Positions 58,201 to 60,357 of a stretch of 64,000 nucleotides of DNA are shown here, piece by piece. The stretch comes from Tamarix chinensis (taxonomy: Eukaryota; Streptophyta; Magnoliopsida; Caryophyllales; Tamaricaceae): contig CM060172.1 in assembly GCA_030549775.1 (NCBI GenBank), positions 4,981,361 to 5,045,360 on the forward strand. The letters are read 5' to 3'. The notes below the pieces were generated by a model. It ran no database searches. It saw nothing but the letters and a program-made list of their open reading frames with translations, and was not told the origin of the DNA. A program made the position numbers and the translations under genes. Numbering within the stretch: the first letter of the stretch is position 1; every line of letters begins with the position of its first letter.

Positions 58201-60357
58201 CCTGTTCCATAAGTTTTTGTCGTCCACCATCTTGAAGCACGACCAATTTGTACTTTTTTCCAGTATCATTAACATCATATTGTATAGTATTTCTGAAACC
58301 AAATAACCTTTCTCAGAATTTTTGTTAAAATACTAAGTCAGACTGGCTGTTGGACATCTGTGTCACAATATGCCCTGTAGCAGTTGTATTATCCTTTTCA
58401 TATTAATTTCATAGCCTCGTTGTCATCTTTCTTTGCTTTTTTAGTGGGTGGAGTAGCAGTAGGTGTAACTTTCCCCTATTTTTAAATCAAACTCGTCAGC
58501 AGGCATATCCTGAAAAAGCTCATTGTTTGCTTCCAATGATCTCAACAAAATAAGCAGTTTCTGAGACCATCTCTTACAGTTAGCTCCAGTATGGACATAT
58601 CAGGTATAACAGCCATAACAAGTATCTTGCTGTAGCAAAAACAGAAACAGAAGATGAAACTTATCAGATACTTTACGGTGTCCATAGAGTCATAAAGAAC
58701 ACAGGACTGCGGCCTCCACTCATGAGTTGCATGTTGCTCTAAGGTACCTCCATTCGGCCTAAGACATCCAAATGTATCTGGCAAAGATTGGCTAGCATCT
58801 ATCTCAATGAAAAACCTTGGGGTGAAATACTATTTCCCTTGTAGCAGTAATAGCATCAGCGCAGATGGGGCATCAAGCAAACAACCCAGTCAACTTAATG
58901 AATCATCAAAGGTGTAGAGGCAAAAGTGGCAAATGGATCCATAGAAGCAACATGTACCGATAGTTTTTATCTAACCTTACATCTTGGTTCCATTTTTGAA
59001 GCAAAAAGGGTCGATTGCCATACATCCAGAATGGATTCTCCCAACACACTATTCATATCATCTTCAGTAGTCAATTGAAAAATGAAGCGACCCTTCTCAT
59101 GACTTTGAACTTTAGTTTCTTAGCGATTAACCTCCATTGAAGACTAACATACCTTTGCATCTGCATGTATGTTGGCAGAGATCTAGGTACATAGCCTATT
59201 AGTGTGTGCCCATCGCTTAGCTTCCTTTTCAATTTCTGCAAGTTGCAATTGTTTCTGAGGGCTTGTTCTCAATTTATTATTAGGACTTCAGTTCACACAA
59301 ATCAAAACAGATCTGAAGAGTAAATTTTTGACAATAATAAAAGAAATATAAAATTAATAAAAACAATTACAATAGTGACATTAATGATAATTATAGTAAT
59401 AATACTAATAGGGAAAAAAATTATTCATGACATTATTAATAGTAAAATTGTAATAGTAACTCATTGAAAATTGTAATTTAAATCATATAATATCAGATCA
59501 TCTTAGATTTCATCTCATTAGTCTTCCCTGACACTATAATCGTAGCTACATACTTAAGGTTCATCCCCGGTTCAGGTTGCCTGTTATGAATAAGCATCTC
59601 CTTCGAAGTAGGCTATCGTTCAAGTGCATCAACAATCACTTTTGCTTCCTAGACCTCAAATGGAACTAGTCTGGCTCGTTTGAAACACTGGGGTTTGGTG
59701 AAAGCACTACATTACCTGGCATACTTCTGATTCTCCTCACTCTTGTCATTTCCTACAAAACTACTACCGATCTCTTCGTTTTGCTCTGATCTAGTGGAAT
59801 TCTCAGTTGCTGTGCCTTTAATCATTGAGCTTTGATCTCTGGTGGGGGTAGATTGCGTTATCAGATGCTTAGCAGACTTCTTTGCCATACTACCTTGGAA
59901 AGGGACACTATGGTGGTTGTTTCTCAGTTGCGTGAGGCATGTTCTAAATTCTCAGTATGGTCAATTTGTTCCTCATTATTATTAGAATCTTACCCTTATT
60001 CCTTTTTATTTTTTACTCTTCAGCAGAGGCAGCATCATTCTATATTTATCGCAAGGGAATTTGGTCACGGACTCGTAGTAGTTTAATTGTACTATCCTAT
60101 TTCACGCATATATGCTAGATCGATTTAGTTGTGATTATGTTTGTAATGCAATTGTAGTTCTTTTTCTTGTCTGACCGCAGGTTGGTTGTCACCCTAAGCA
60201 TCAAGATACACGCTGCTTTATTTTGGAAAGGAAAGATGGGACAATTGAAGATTTCTCCTACCGCAAGTGTGTTTTGGGTGCACTGGAGATCATTGCTCCT
60301 TGTAGGGCAAAGAATTATCAGTCAAAATGGCTGAAGTTCAGCACTGCAAAGGTCTGA
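8139..60357 (+). CDS. NRPD1: DNA-directed RNA polymerase IV largest subunit (NRPD1), 18 coding exons
   Basis: This is the catalytic largest subunit of plant-specific Pol IV, a nuclear enzyme that transcribes transposons into precursors of 24-nt siRNAs with RDR2. Exons read from the sequence: 8139-8225, 17640-17760, 17887-18011, 18266-18319, 18412-18627, 19277-19432, 19528-19653 (or -19623), 19718-21646, 22673-22842, 22941-23007, 23121-23209, 23523-23680, 25225-25484, 25575-25748, 27073-27210, 27709-27980, 45563-45674, 60181-60357. All phases join without a stop and give 1,476 residues (1,466 with the alternative exon 7 end). Zinc ligands lie near residues 57-71 and 98-128, the metal A motif DFDGD at 461-465, and a DeCL-like domain at the C-terminus. 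The family is recognised by end-to-end resemblance to Arabidopsis NRPD1, recalled rather than computed. NRPE1 (Pol V) is rejected because the long WG/GW-rich tail is absent. Intron 17 uses a GC donor. The gene looks intact but transposon-bloated. Confidence 0.95.
8470..8655. repeat. Possible small MITE remnant in NRPD1 intron 1
   Basis: GTATGTTTAAGCTATTTTTT on the left and AGCTCATAAGCTACTTCAAG on the right enclose A/T-rich poly-purine and poly-pyrimidine tracts, in the style of AT-rich hAT or Mutator MITEs. The inverted ends are imperfect and no target duplication was found. Confidence 0.3.
9214..9675. mobile_element. PIF/Harbinger (Tourist-like) MITE, 462 bp
   Basis: Ends are GGCTCCGTTTGGATT and AATCCAAACGGGGCC, a near-perfect inverted repeat of the Harbinger type, flanked by the 3-bp duplication TTA (9211-9213 and 9676-9678). 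The paralogous LTR at about 13,790 reads CCCTTTTACTAAATGC without the insertion, giving an independent empty site. The interior carries GAGGTGAAT/ATTCACCTC inverted words and no ORF. Confidence 0.93.
10429..11155. mobile_element. hAT-like element, same family as 5215-5722, possibly with transposase remnant
   Basis: Left end TAGTGTTTGAAAAGGCGTGC and right end CCTTTTCAAACACCG are decayed forms of the CAGTGTTTGAAAA terminus. The left arm has repeated AAGGCG/GAGGCG words and the right arm has CTTGCCTTTGCC. The interior (about 10,600-10,960) has coding-like stretches on the + strand rich in Glu and Asp (EEWMT-, [13 protein letters not shown]) that may derive from a transposase, with several stops. 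No target duplication is visible. Confidence 0.6.
12060..12329 (-). pseudogene. Ty3 gag fragment
   Basis: Read on the minus strand, this gives a [13 protein letters not shown] and [15 protein letters not shown] block, the end of the retrotransposon gag domain. It corresponds to EGTFLNGLK and [11 protein letters not shown] in the plus-strand chromovirus at 52,870-52,970. The upstream part of gag lies at 13341-13600, separated by the solo LTR. Stops are present. Confidence 0.75.
12330..13335 (+). mobile_element. Solo LTR with telomere-like motifs, 1,006 bp
   Basis: The element starts TGATGTAGGAGC and ends CACACACATCA (TG...CA, 6-bp inverted termini TGATGT/ACATCA). It is flanked by the 5-bp duplication CTACT at 12325-12329 and 13336-13340. 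There is no internal coding region, so it is a solo LTR left by recombination. At about 12,965-13,095 it holds AAACCCTAA-type repeats. A second copy on the opposite strand starts at 63108. Confidence 0.9.
12950..13100. repeat. Interstitial telomere-like (AAACCCTAA-type) stretch
   Basis: Several imperfect copies of the plant telomere unit (CCCTAAA and variants ACCCTAA, ACCCTGA) lie inside the solo LTR, spaced by unrelated bases. They are part of the LTR rather than a chromosome end, because the same block occurs in the other LTR copy at 63,370-63,460. Confidence 0.8.
13341..13600 (-). pseudogene. Ty3 gag N-terminal fragment
   Basis: On the minus strand, weak gag-like reading with stops between the primer-binding site and the solo LTR insertion. 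Identification rests mainly on position between the PBS and the recognisable gag block at 12060-12329. Confidence 0.45.
13618..13632 (-). other. Primer-binding site (initiator tRNA-Met type)
   Basis: The minus strand reads TTTGATATCAAAGCC, one or two changes from the TGGTATCAGAGC type complementary to the 3' end of plant initiator tRNA-Met. It lies next to the LTR edge TGATAG at 13635. Confidence 0.75.
13931..17275. mobile_element. LTR-type insertion (large solo LTR or gag-pol-less element), 3,345 bp
   Basis: The insert starts CGTGAAACCCC and ends GGGGTATTACA, inverted relatives of the common TGTAACACCCC LTR terminus. It is flanked by CTTGA (13926-13930) and CTCGA (17276-17280), a 5-bp duplication with one change. 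The other LTR at about 9,800 reads straight through (GACTTGATCCTA), an empty site. It contains a 54-bp tandem repeat (14749-15045) and the palindromic AACCAGTCGACTGGTT family. No retroviral protein domain was found. Confidence 0.75.
14749..15045. repeat. Imperfect 54-bp tandem repeat
   Basis: GGGATACCACACCC-like units start at about 14749, 14802, 14858, 14910 and 14965, spaced 52-56 bp, with a weaker unit near 15033. Each unit is followed by CCACTACAC-type and CATTGAATGC-type words. It lies inside the 3.3-kb LTR-type insertion. Confidence 0.7.
17640..18627 (+). CDS. NRPD1: NRPD1 exons 2-5 (N-terminal zinc sites and clamp core)
   Basis: Four exons (17640-17760, 17887-18011, 18266-18319, 18412-18627) cover residues 30-201. 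Exon 2 holds [17 protein letters not shown] across the splice to exon 3, the first zinc site (C57, C60, C68, H71). Exon 3 ends with RICPGC (C98, C101). The 54-bp exon 4 supplies the matching SCKHC pair (C125, C128), so this small exon is needed to complete the second zinc site. Exon 5 reads [10 protein letters not shown] and ends LTHTQ. Donors are GTACCA, GTGATA, GTAAGT and GTATGT; all acceptors are AG. Confidence 0.93.
19277..19653 (+). CDS. NRPD1: NRPD1 exons 6-7 (exon 7 donor uncertain)
   Basis: Exon 6 (19277-19432) carries [16 protein letters not shown], the family's FPVTPN motif, and ends at a GTAAGT donor. Exon 7 starts at 19528 with [15 protein letters not shown]. Its end is unclear because the frame meets a stop at about 19669. 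Two in-phase donors exist. TTT|GTTCAT after 19653 leaves a 64-bp intron and keeps ten extra residues. AAG|GCTGGA after 19623 is a GC donor with a 94-bp intron, and its junction (SK then LHLDK) aligns better with relatives. Neither donor is strong. Confidence 0.82.
19718..21646 (+). CDS. NRPD1: NRPD1 exon 8 (catalytic core, 643 codons)
   Basis: This single 1,929-bp exon carries most of the polymerase core. In order it has [30 protein letters not shown], the active-site loop [16 protein letters not shown] (three metal-binding Asp at about residues 461, 463 and 465; codons from 20213), [14 protein letters not shown], the funnel region, and [19 protein letters not shown]. The last matches the region where Pol II has its bridge helix and trigger loop and where Pol IV is known to diverge. 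It ends LLNLK at an AAG|GTTCTT donor. The RGDFDGD form, in place of the NADFDGD of Pol I-III, is typical of Pol IV and V. Confidence 0.96.
22673..23680 (+). CDS. NRPD1: NRPD1 exons 9-12
   Basis: Exons 22673-22842, 22941-23007, 23121-23209 and 23523-23680 continue the frame. Recognisable blocks are [32 protein letters not shown], and [20 protein letters not shown], which correspond to the [32 protein letters not shown] and CITVTVVEASKHSVLELDAI blocks of Arabidopsis NRPD1. Exons 9, 11 and 12 end in mid-codon and the phases fit. A nearer AG at 23516-23517 was rejected as the exon 12 acceptor because it breaks the frame. Confidence 0.9.
24240..24900 (-). mobile_element. LTR retrotransposon fragment in intron 12
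   Basis: TTTGGCTCTAATACCAAAC at about 24440-24458 is the reverse complement of a tRNA-Met-type primer-binding site (GGTATTAGAGCCAAA). The LTR of a minus-strand element therefore lies to the right, starting about TAACTGATGCATGG. No coding domain remains. Confidence 0.5.
25225..25748 (+). CDS. NRPD1: NRPD1 exons 13-14
   Basis: Exon 13 (25225-25484) reads VDILWNDQ, then [26 protein letters not shown] and [15 protein letters not shown]. Exon 14 (25575-25748) reads [37 protein letters not shown] and APFMQACFS. These are the C-terminal core blocks shared by Pol IV and Pol V subunits and correspond to the Pol II largest-subunit region before the CTD. Donors are GTAAGT and GTGAGT. Intron 12 upstream (1.5 kb) contains LTR-retrotransposon debris. 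Confidence 0.94.
25860..26720. repeat. Degenerate GACCC/ACTC-rich repeat element in intron 14
   Basis: Repeating CCTGATC, GACCTG, ACTCGA, AACCCG and ACTTGAC words surround an AT-rich centre with (ATT)n at about 26,400. The composition matches the ends of the 32116-35337 element, so it may be a relative. No ends or target duplication are clear. It is followed by an A-run of about 18 bases at 26789. Confidence 0.45.
27073..27980 (+). CDS. NRPD1: NRPD1 exons 15-16
   Basis: Exon 15 (27073-27210) starts [20 protein letters not shown] and continues [17 protein letters not shown], a strong match to the family's end-of-core block (SLAWGK..GTG..FE). Exon 16 (27709-27980) starts after CTTCAG and covers a linker with DDVYSLLR and [12 protein letters not shown]. 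It ends in phase 2 at AA|GTAAGT. The next coding base is 17.6 kb downstream. Confidence 0.93.
28680..29230. repeat. Decayed internal repeats, no gene
   Basis: Loose repeats of TTTATGCYT, AACAAAGTT and GGGAACAAAGTC words at 28,700-29,030. They look like remains of a short interspersed or MITE-type element. No ORF of note. Confidence 0.3.
29244..29345. repeat. 102-bp near-perfect palindrome without loop
   Basis: The arms 29244-29294 and 29295-29345 are reverse complements at 47 of 51 positions, by eye. The sequence starts ATGTAATAATTAAGAACTAG and ends CTAGTTCTTAAGTATTACAT, and the centre is AATAATATTATT. Very AT-rich. It would form a long hairpin in RNA or a cruciform in DNA. It may be the core of a small MITE. 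Confidence 0.88.
29346..32112. other. No gene recognised (intron 16)
   Basis: AT-rich sequence with short homopolymers and ATT repeats. GGGGTCACTTGACCCC at about 30,064 is a small inverted repeat common at ends of plant interspersed elements. No convincing coding region on either strand. Confidence 0.45.
32695..34055. repeat. Tandem array of nine 149-bp monomers
   Basis: The shared word TTGATTAAAAACTATTAAG starts at 32730, 32879, 33028, 33177 (CTGATT variant), 33391, 33540, 33688, 33837 and 33986. Steps are 149 bp except for one of 214, which is explained by a 65-bp internal duplication at about 33,188-33,310. Monomers also share ATTTAACATAATTA and AAATCTTATTCAAATATTTAAA. Strong sequence similarity indicates recent amplification or homogenisation. 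Confidence 0.93.
34440..34870. repeat. Further internal repeats of about 250 bp
   Basis: The word group TCTTATTTCATTTATCTG, CTAGTAATCTTATGATTGTC, CTAATATTTA recurs near 34,305, 34,585 and 34,830 with diverged spacers. This is a second, looser repeat inside the same element, to the right of the 149-bp array. Confidence 0.6.
35310..36010 (-). pseudogene. Possible retroelement ORF fragment
   Basis: Minus-strand reading with stops gives coding-like pieces: [16 protein letters not shown] at about 35,340-35,400, and [19 protein letters not shown] at about 35,730-35,795. The latter resembles the DUF4283/LINE ORF1-type region. It lies next to the 3' end of the LINE but cannot be joined to it with confidence. 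Confidence 0.35.
36130..37255 (-). mobile_element. LINE 3' part (post-RT and zinc-binding region)
   Basis: The minus strand reads a block ending [10 protein letters not shown] (about 36,970), then [19 protein letters not shown] with a CEVCQ motif (about 36,650-36,690), the zinc-binding domain found after plant LINE reverse transcriptases. The reading starts near 37255 with a frame-broken RLQLI-type segment and ends near a T-run at about 36,132 that could be the poly-A tail. The matching RT part is at 40440-41280, so one LINE is split by the viral insertion. Confidence 0.8.
37331..37985 (-). pseudogene. Endogenous caulimovirid coiled-coil ORF remnants
   Basis: Two minus-strand ORFs (37760-37569 and 37576-37331) and frame-broken sequence upstream to about 37,985 encode Lys/Glu/Leu-rich helical sequence with heptad-like spacing. 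Small coiled-coil proteins occur in caulimovirid genomes (virion-associated proteins), but no specific match is recognised. Stops and frame changes separate the pieces. Confidence 0.4.
38022..38341 (+). pseudogene. Endogenous caulimovirid primer-binding site and first-ORF start, plus strand
   Basis: TGGTATCATAGCATGG (38022-38037) matches the initiator tRNA-Met primer-binding site (TGGTATCAGAGC) at 11 of 12 positions. An 88-codon ORF starts 34 bp after it at 38075 with [14 protein letters not shown] and is cut at 38341, exactly where the minus-strand coat-protein zinc knuckle also breaks. In caulimovirids the PBS marks genome position 1, so this is the genome start in the opposite orientation to the flanking blocks. 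Confidence 0.6.
38338..39057 (-). pseudogene. Endogenous caulimovirid coat-protein region
   Basis: A 239-codon minus-strand ORF reads a coat-protein-like core (with [18 protein letters not shown]) then a very Lys/Arg-rich tail. A frame change near 38,370 hides the start of a CCHC zinc knuckle (CWLC...GH) in the next frame. The knuckle is truncated after GH at the inversion junction. This order is typical of caulimovirid capsid proteins. The copy is broken and cannot be functional as it stands. Confidence 0.7.
39250..39435 (-). pseudogene. Acidic coat-protein N-terminal segment
   Basis: A 61-codon ORF with an Asp/Glu cluster ([15 protein letters not shown]), upstream of and in the same direction as the coat-protein core. 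An acidic N-terminal segment is usual in caulimovirid capsid precursors. It is separated from the core at 39057 by frame breaks. Confidence 0.5.
39529..40004. mobile_element. hAT-type MITE, 476 bp, inside the viral segment
   Basis: Ends TAGGGATGGCAAT and ATTGCCATCCCTA are perfect 13-bp inverted repeats, flanked by TTTTCAGG at 39521-39528 and 40005-40012 (exact 8-bp duplication). The interior is GC-rich with degenerate GGGGATCGGG/GTTCGGG words on both sides of an AT-rich middle. The insertion postdates viral integration. Confidence 0.95.
40067..40321 (-). pseudogene. Caulimovirid-associated coiled-coil ORF
   Basis: An 84-codon minus-strand ORF begins [18 protein letters not shown] and has regular Ile/Leu heptads, so it is predicted to be a coiled coil. 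It lies just upstream of the coat-protein block, a position where caulimovirids carry a small virion-associated or transmission-type ORF. Not identified further. Confidence 0.4.
40440..41280 (-). mobile_element. LINE reverse-transcriptase part (5' of 36130-37255)
   Basis: The minus strand reads [78 protein letters not shown] and then [10 protein letters not shown], with a YLGVPI-type block near 40,480. These are successive blocks of a plant LINE RT. The active-site YADD is changed to YAND, and stops split the frame. The upstream end is lost at about 41,280. Confidence 0.85.
41480..41740. repeat. Repeat of ATCGGC/CGATAAAT words with terminal hairpin
   Basis: Words such as TTTATCGCCGATA, CGATTTATCGG and TATATCGGTGATA repeat from about 41,525 to 41,665. 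They are followed by AACCGCTAAATAGCGGTTGC and AGCGGAACCGCTATTT, a small nested inverted repeat (about 41,686-41,732). It looks like the edge of a MITE. No ORF. Confidence 0.4.
42430..43200 (-). mobile_element. Ty1/copia reverse-transcriptase fragment
   Basis: Minus-strand pieces in broken frames: an [22 protein letters not shown] block (about 42,830-42,760), a [17 protein letters not shown] block (42,660-42,610), [19 protein letters not shown] (about 42,590-42,535), and [17 protein letters not shown] (about 42,480-42,430). These are in order the N-terminal RT and FLNG/LYGLKQ motifs of copia polymerase. A preceding linker ORF lies at 43199-42972. Dead copy. Confidence 0.82.
44115..44630 (-). 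other. Unidentified 171-codon ORF in intron 16
   Basis: The minus-strand ORF begins [18 protein letters not shown]. Its middle (about residues 75-150) is Ser- and then Glu/Arg/Lys-rich with a helical, coiled-coil-like stretch around [19 protein letters not shown] recognise no domain. It could be a captured gene fragment or a transposon accessory protein. The flanking sequence (43,200-44,110) is unclassified with purine runs. Confidence 0.3.
45563..45674 (+). CDS. NRPD1: NRPD1 exon 17 (112 bp, isolated between two giant introns)
   Basis: The exon follows GATACAG and completes the split Lys codon from exon 16. It reads [12 protein letters not shown] then [16 protein letters not shown], matching the family's YEINELLNERDE and LQLHPNSVEKIGPG block just before the DeCL-like domain. 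It ends GACATAAAG|GCAAGT, a near-consensus GC donor. No GT donor keeps the frame here. It is 17.6 kb from exon 16 and 14.5 kb from exon 18. Confidence 0.92.
45840..47040. other. No gene recognised
   Basis: AT-rich intron sequence with no ORF of interest and no clear repeat boundaries. Confidence 0.4.
47040..48790. repeat. Direct repeats of about 400 bp (LTR-like), 1.35 kb apart
   Basis: A block from about 47,050 (CAAATCAACTTATTGGCTTATT) recurs at about 48,402 (CAAATCAAGTTATTGGCTTATT). Both continue with CTAAAGAGG(C/T)CA(C/T)C, ATAAAATTA(T/C)(G/A)GAGAAGAG, GCCACACRTWGG and GACTTATTCAAAGTTR words. They look like two diverged LTRs or LTR parts of one element. The right copy abuts the copia integrase remains. 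Confidence 0.55.
48800..49440 (-). mobile_element. Ty1/copia integrase fragment
   Basis: The 49433-49137 minus ORF contains [14 protein letters not shown], the zinc-finger end of the copia GAG-pre-integrase region. Further along, at about 48,920-48,840, the strand reads an [18 protein letters not shown] block, as in the integrase catalytic region of copia elements. Frames are broken. It is cut on the right by the LTR of the Ty3 element at 49467. Confidence 0.75.
49467..49797 (-). repeat. 3' LTR of the minus-strand Ty3 element (331 bp)
   Basis: On the minus strand it runs TGATGGGAATC ... GTGTCTATCA, next to the purine tract GATGGGGAGAATT. It is a short LTR; the partner LTR was not found in the window. 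Confidence 0.65.
49467..51806 (-). mobile_element. Ty3 chromovirus remnant, minus strand (RNase H, integrase, chromodomain, 3' LTR)
   Basis: Minus-strand order: end of RT (FSTIMAPI-like, about 51,800), RNase H with [21 protein letters not shown] (51680-51456), [10 protein letters not shown] (about 51,325), the integrase end with [22 protein letters not shown] and [16 protein letters not shown] (50576-50277), a chromodomain with [11 protein letters not shown] (50151-49930), a purine tract, then the 3' LTR 49467-49797. The LTR has TGATAG and CCCATCA edges. Frames are broken. Its RT end is replaced by the plus-strand element starting at 51807. Confidence 0.85.
51807..52226 (+). repeat. 5' LTR of plus-strand chromovirus (420 bp)
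   Basis: Begins TGATAGCCAAGG and ends GCTTAACA before the PBS. Its first 190 bp match the 3' LTR at 57645. The transcript start and polyA sites cannot be fixed. A TTATTATAAATTAGG stretch near 52,013-52,027 could be the TATA region. Confidence 0.85.
52229..52243 (+). other. Primer-binding site of plus-strand chromovirus
   Basis: TTGGTATTAAAGCAT is a mutated tRNA-Met-type site (TGGTATCAGAGC) placed three bases after the 5' LTR. Confidence 0.75.
52260..53345 (+). pseudogene. Chromovirus gag
   Basis: Broken frames give CNN-type gag blocks: [13 protein letters not shown], [32 protein letters not shown] and [14 protein letters not shown] (52740-53006), followed by a zinc-knuckle region [14 protein letters not shown] (about 53,278) that has lost the GH of the CCHC. 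Several stops. Confidence 0.8.
53350..54253 (+). pseudogene. Chromovirus protease and first part of reverse transcriptase
   Basis: An aspartic-protease region ([13 protein letters not shown] near 53,518, [13 protein letters not shown] at about 53,718-53,756) is followed by the RT start: [49 protein letters not shown] and YRALN. The frame is then cut by the hAT-like element. A stop near 53,515 interrupts the protease. Confidence 0.85.
54254..55092. mobile_element. hAT-like non-autonomous element inserted in RT, 839 bp
   Basis: Ends CAGTGTTTGAAAA and TTTTCAAACACTG (perfect 13-bp inverted repeat), flanked by CTCTCAAC at 54246-54253 and 55093-55100 (exact 8-bp duplication). The RT frame resumes after it with the next expected residues. 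Arms hold AAGGCG-type and CGCCT-type words; the middle is pyrimidine-rich with T-runs. Same family as 5215-5722. Confidence 0.96.
55101..56160 (+). pseudogene. Chromovirus RT (second part) and RNase H
   Basis: RT resumes at the target duplication with [30 protein letters not shown] and MPFGLTN. A 24-T run then sits where the FVFFDDILVY active-site motif should be; the bases after it still encode DDIL-like residues. RNase H follows: [16 protein letters not shown] (55,630), [15 protein letters not shown] (altered), [19 protein letters not shown], and the [13 protein letters not shown] end (about 56,120). Confidence 0.88.
55371..55394. repeat. 24-base poly-T run in RT catalytic site
   Basis: Uninterrupted T-run directly before ATGATATATTGG, the codons of the second half of the RT active-site motif. 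It probably arose by slippage from a TTTTTT codon pair for Phe-Phe. Confidence 0.9.
56177..57133 (+). pseudogene. Chromovirus integrase
   Basis: A 318-codon open frame with the HHCC zinc domain ([18 protein letters not shown] then CTMCQQNK) and the DDE catalytic core: D in [12 protein letters not shown] in VSDRDKVF, and E in [18 protein letters not shown], the usual form, reads DDQTE here. The frame stops at 57133 and the C-terminal part is in other frames. Confidence 0.92.
57140..57595 (+). pseudogene. Integrase C-terminus and chromodomain
   Basis: After a frame break the sequence reads a [22 protein letters not shown] block, then [15 protein letters not shown] and a chromodomain ending [20 protein letters not shown]. 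The chromodomain binds methylated histone H3 in related chromoviruses and steers integration; whether this copy did so is inferred. Confidence 0.85.
57645..57838 (+). repeat. Truncated 3' LTR of plus-strand chromovirus
   Basis: Begins TGATAGGCTAG and follows the 5' LTR for about 190 bp (ATATACTTACGTGCGGAGG, then GGTGTCTAGTGCGTC). It then stops matching near 57,838, where GGTGTCTAGTA is locally repeated. The rest of the LTR is missing. Confidence 0.85.
57840..59900. other. No gene recognised (intron 17, right part)
   Basis: Decayed sequence with short coding-like bits on the minus strand (for example a [20 protein letters not shown] reading near 58,830-58,880) but no domain I can name. Probably an older retroelement or captured sequence into which the chromovirus was placed. 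The last 280 bp before exon 18 look like ordinary T-rich intron. Confidence 0.4.
60181..60357 (+). CDS. NRPD1: NRPD1 exon 18 (DeCL-like C-terminus and stop)
   Basis: The last coding exon begins after CCGCAG with [13 protein letters not shown] and continues [20 protein letters not shown], the core of the DeCL (defective chloroplasts and leaves) domain of Pol IV and V largest subunits. It ends with TGA at 60355-60357. There is no WG-rich or QS-rich extension, which is the main reason to call NRPD1 rather than NRPE1. A polyadenylation-like AAATAAAAAC lies near 60915, but the real 3' end is unknown. Confidence 0.94.
   Translation, partial: VGCHPKHQDTRCFILERKDGTIEDFSYRKCVLGALEIIAPCRAKNYQSKWLKFSTAKV

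Larger units (their letters stand above)
45675..60180 (+). other. NRPD1: NRPD1 intron 17, 14.5 kb, GC-AG, with nested LTR retrotransposons
   Basis: The donor is AAG|GCAAGT, a near-consensus GC donor; the acceptor is CCGCAG at 60180. The intron contains a direct-repeat pair, a copia integrase fragment, a minus-strand Ty3 chromovirus and a plus-strand Ty3 chromovirus nested in it. The plus-strand element is in the same direction as NRPD1, so its LTR could in principle supply a polyadenylation signal within the intron. Confidence 0.85.

Noticed and set aside
8139..60357. NRPE1 (Pol V largest subunit) as the gene identity
   Set aside because: The domain core is shared, but the protein ends within the DeCL-like domain and lacks the long WG/GW and QS-rich tail. 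Length and N-terminus fit NRPD1.
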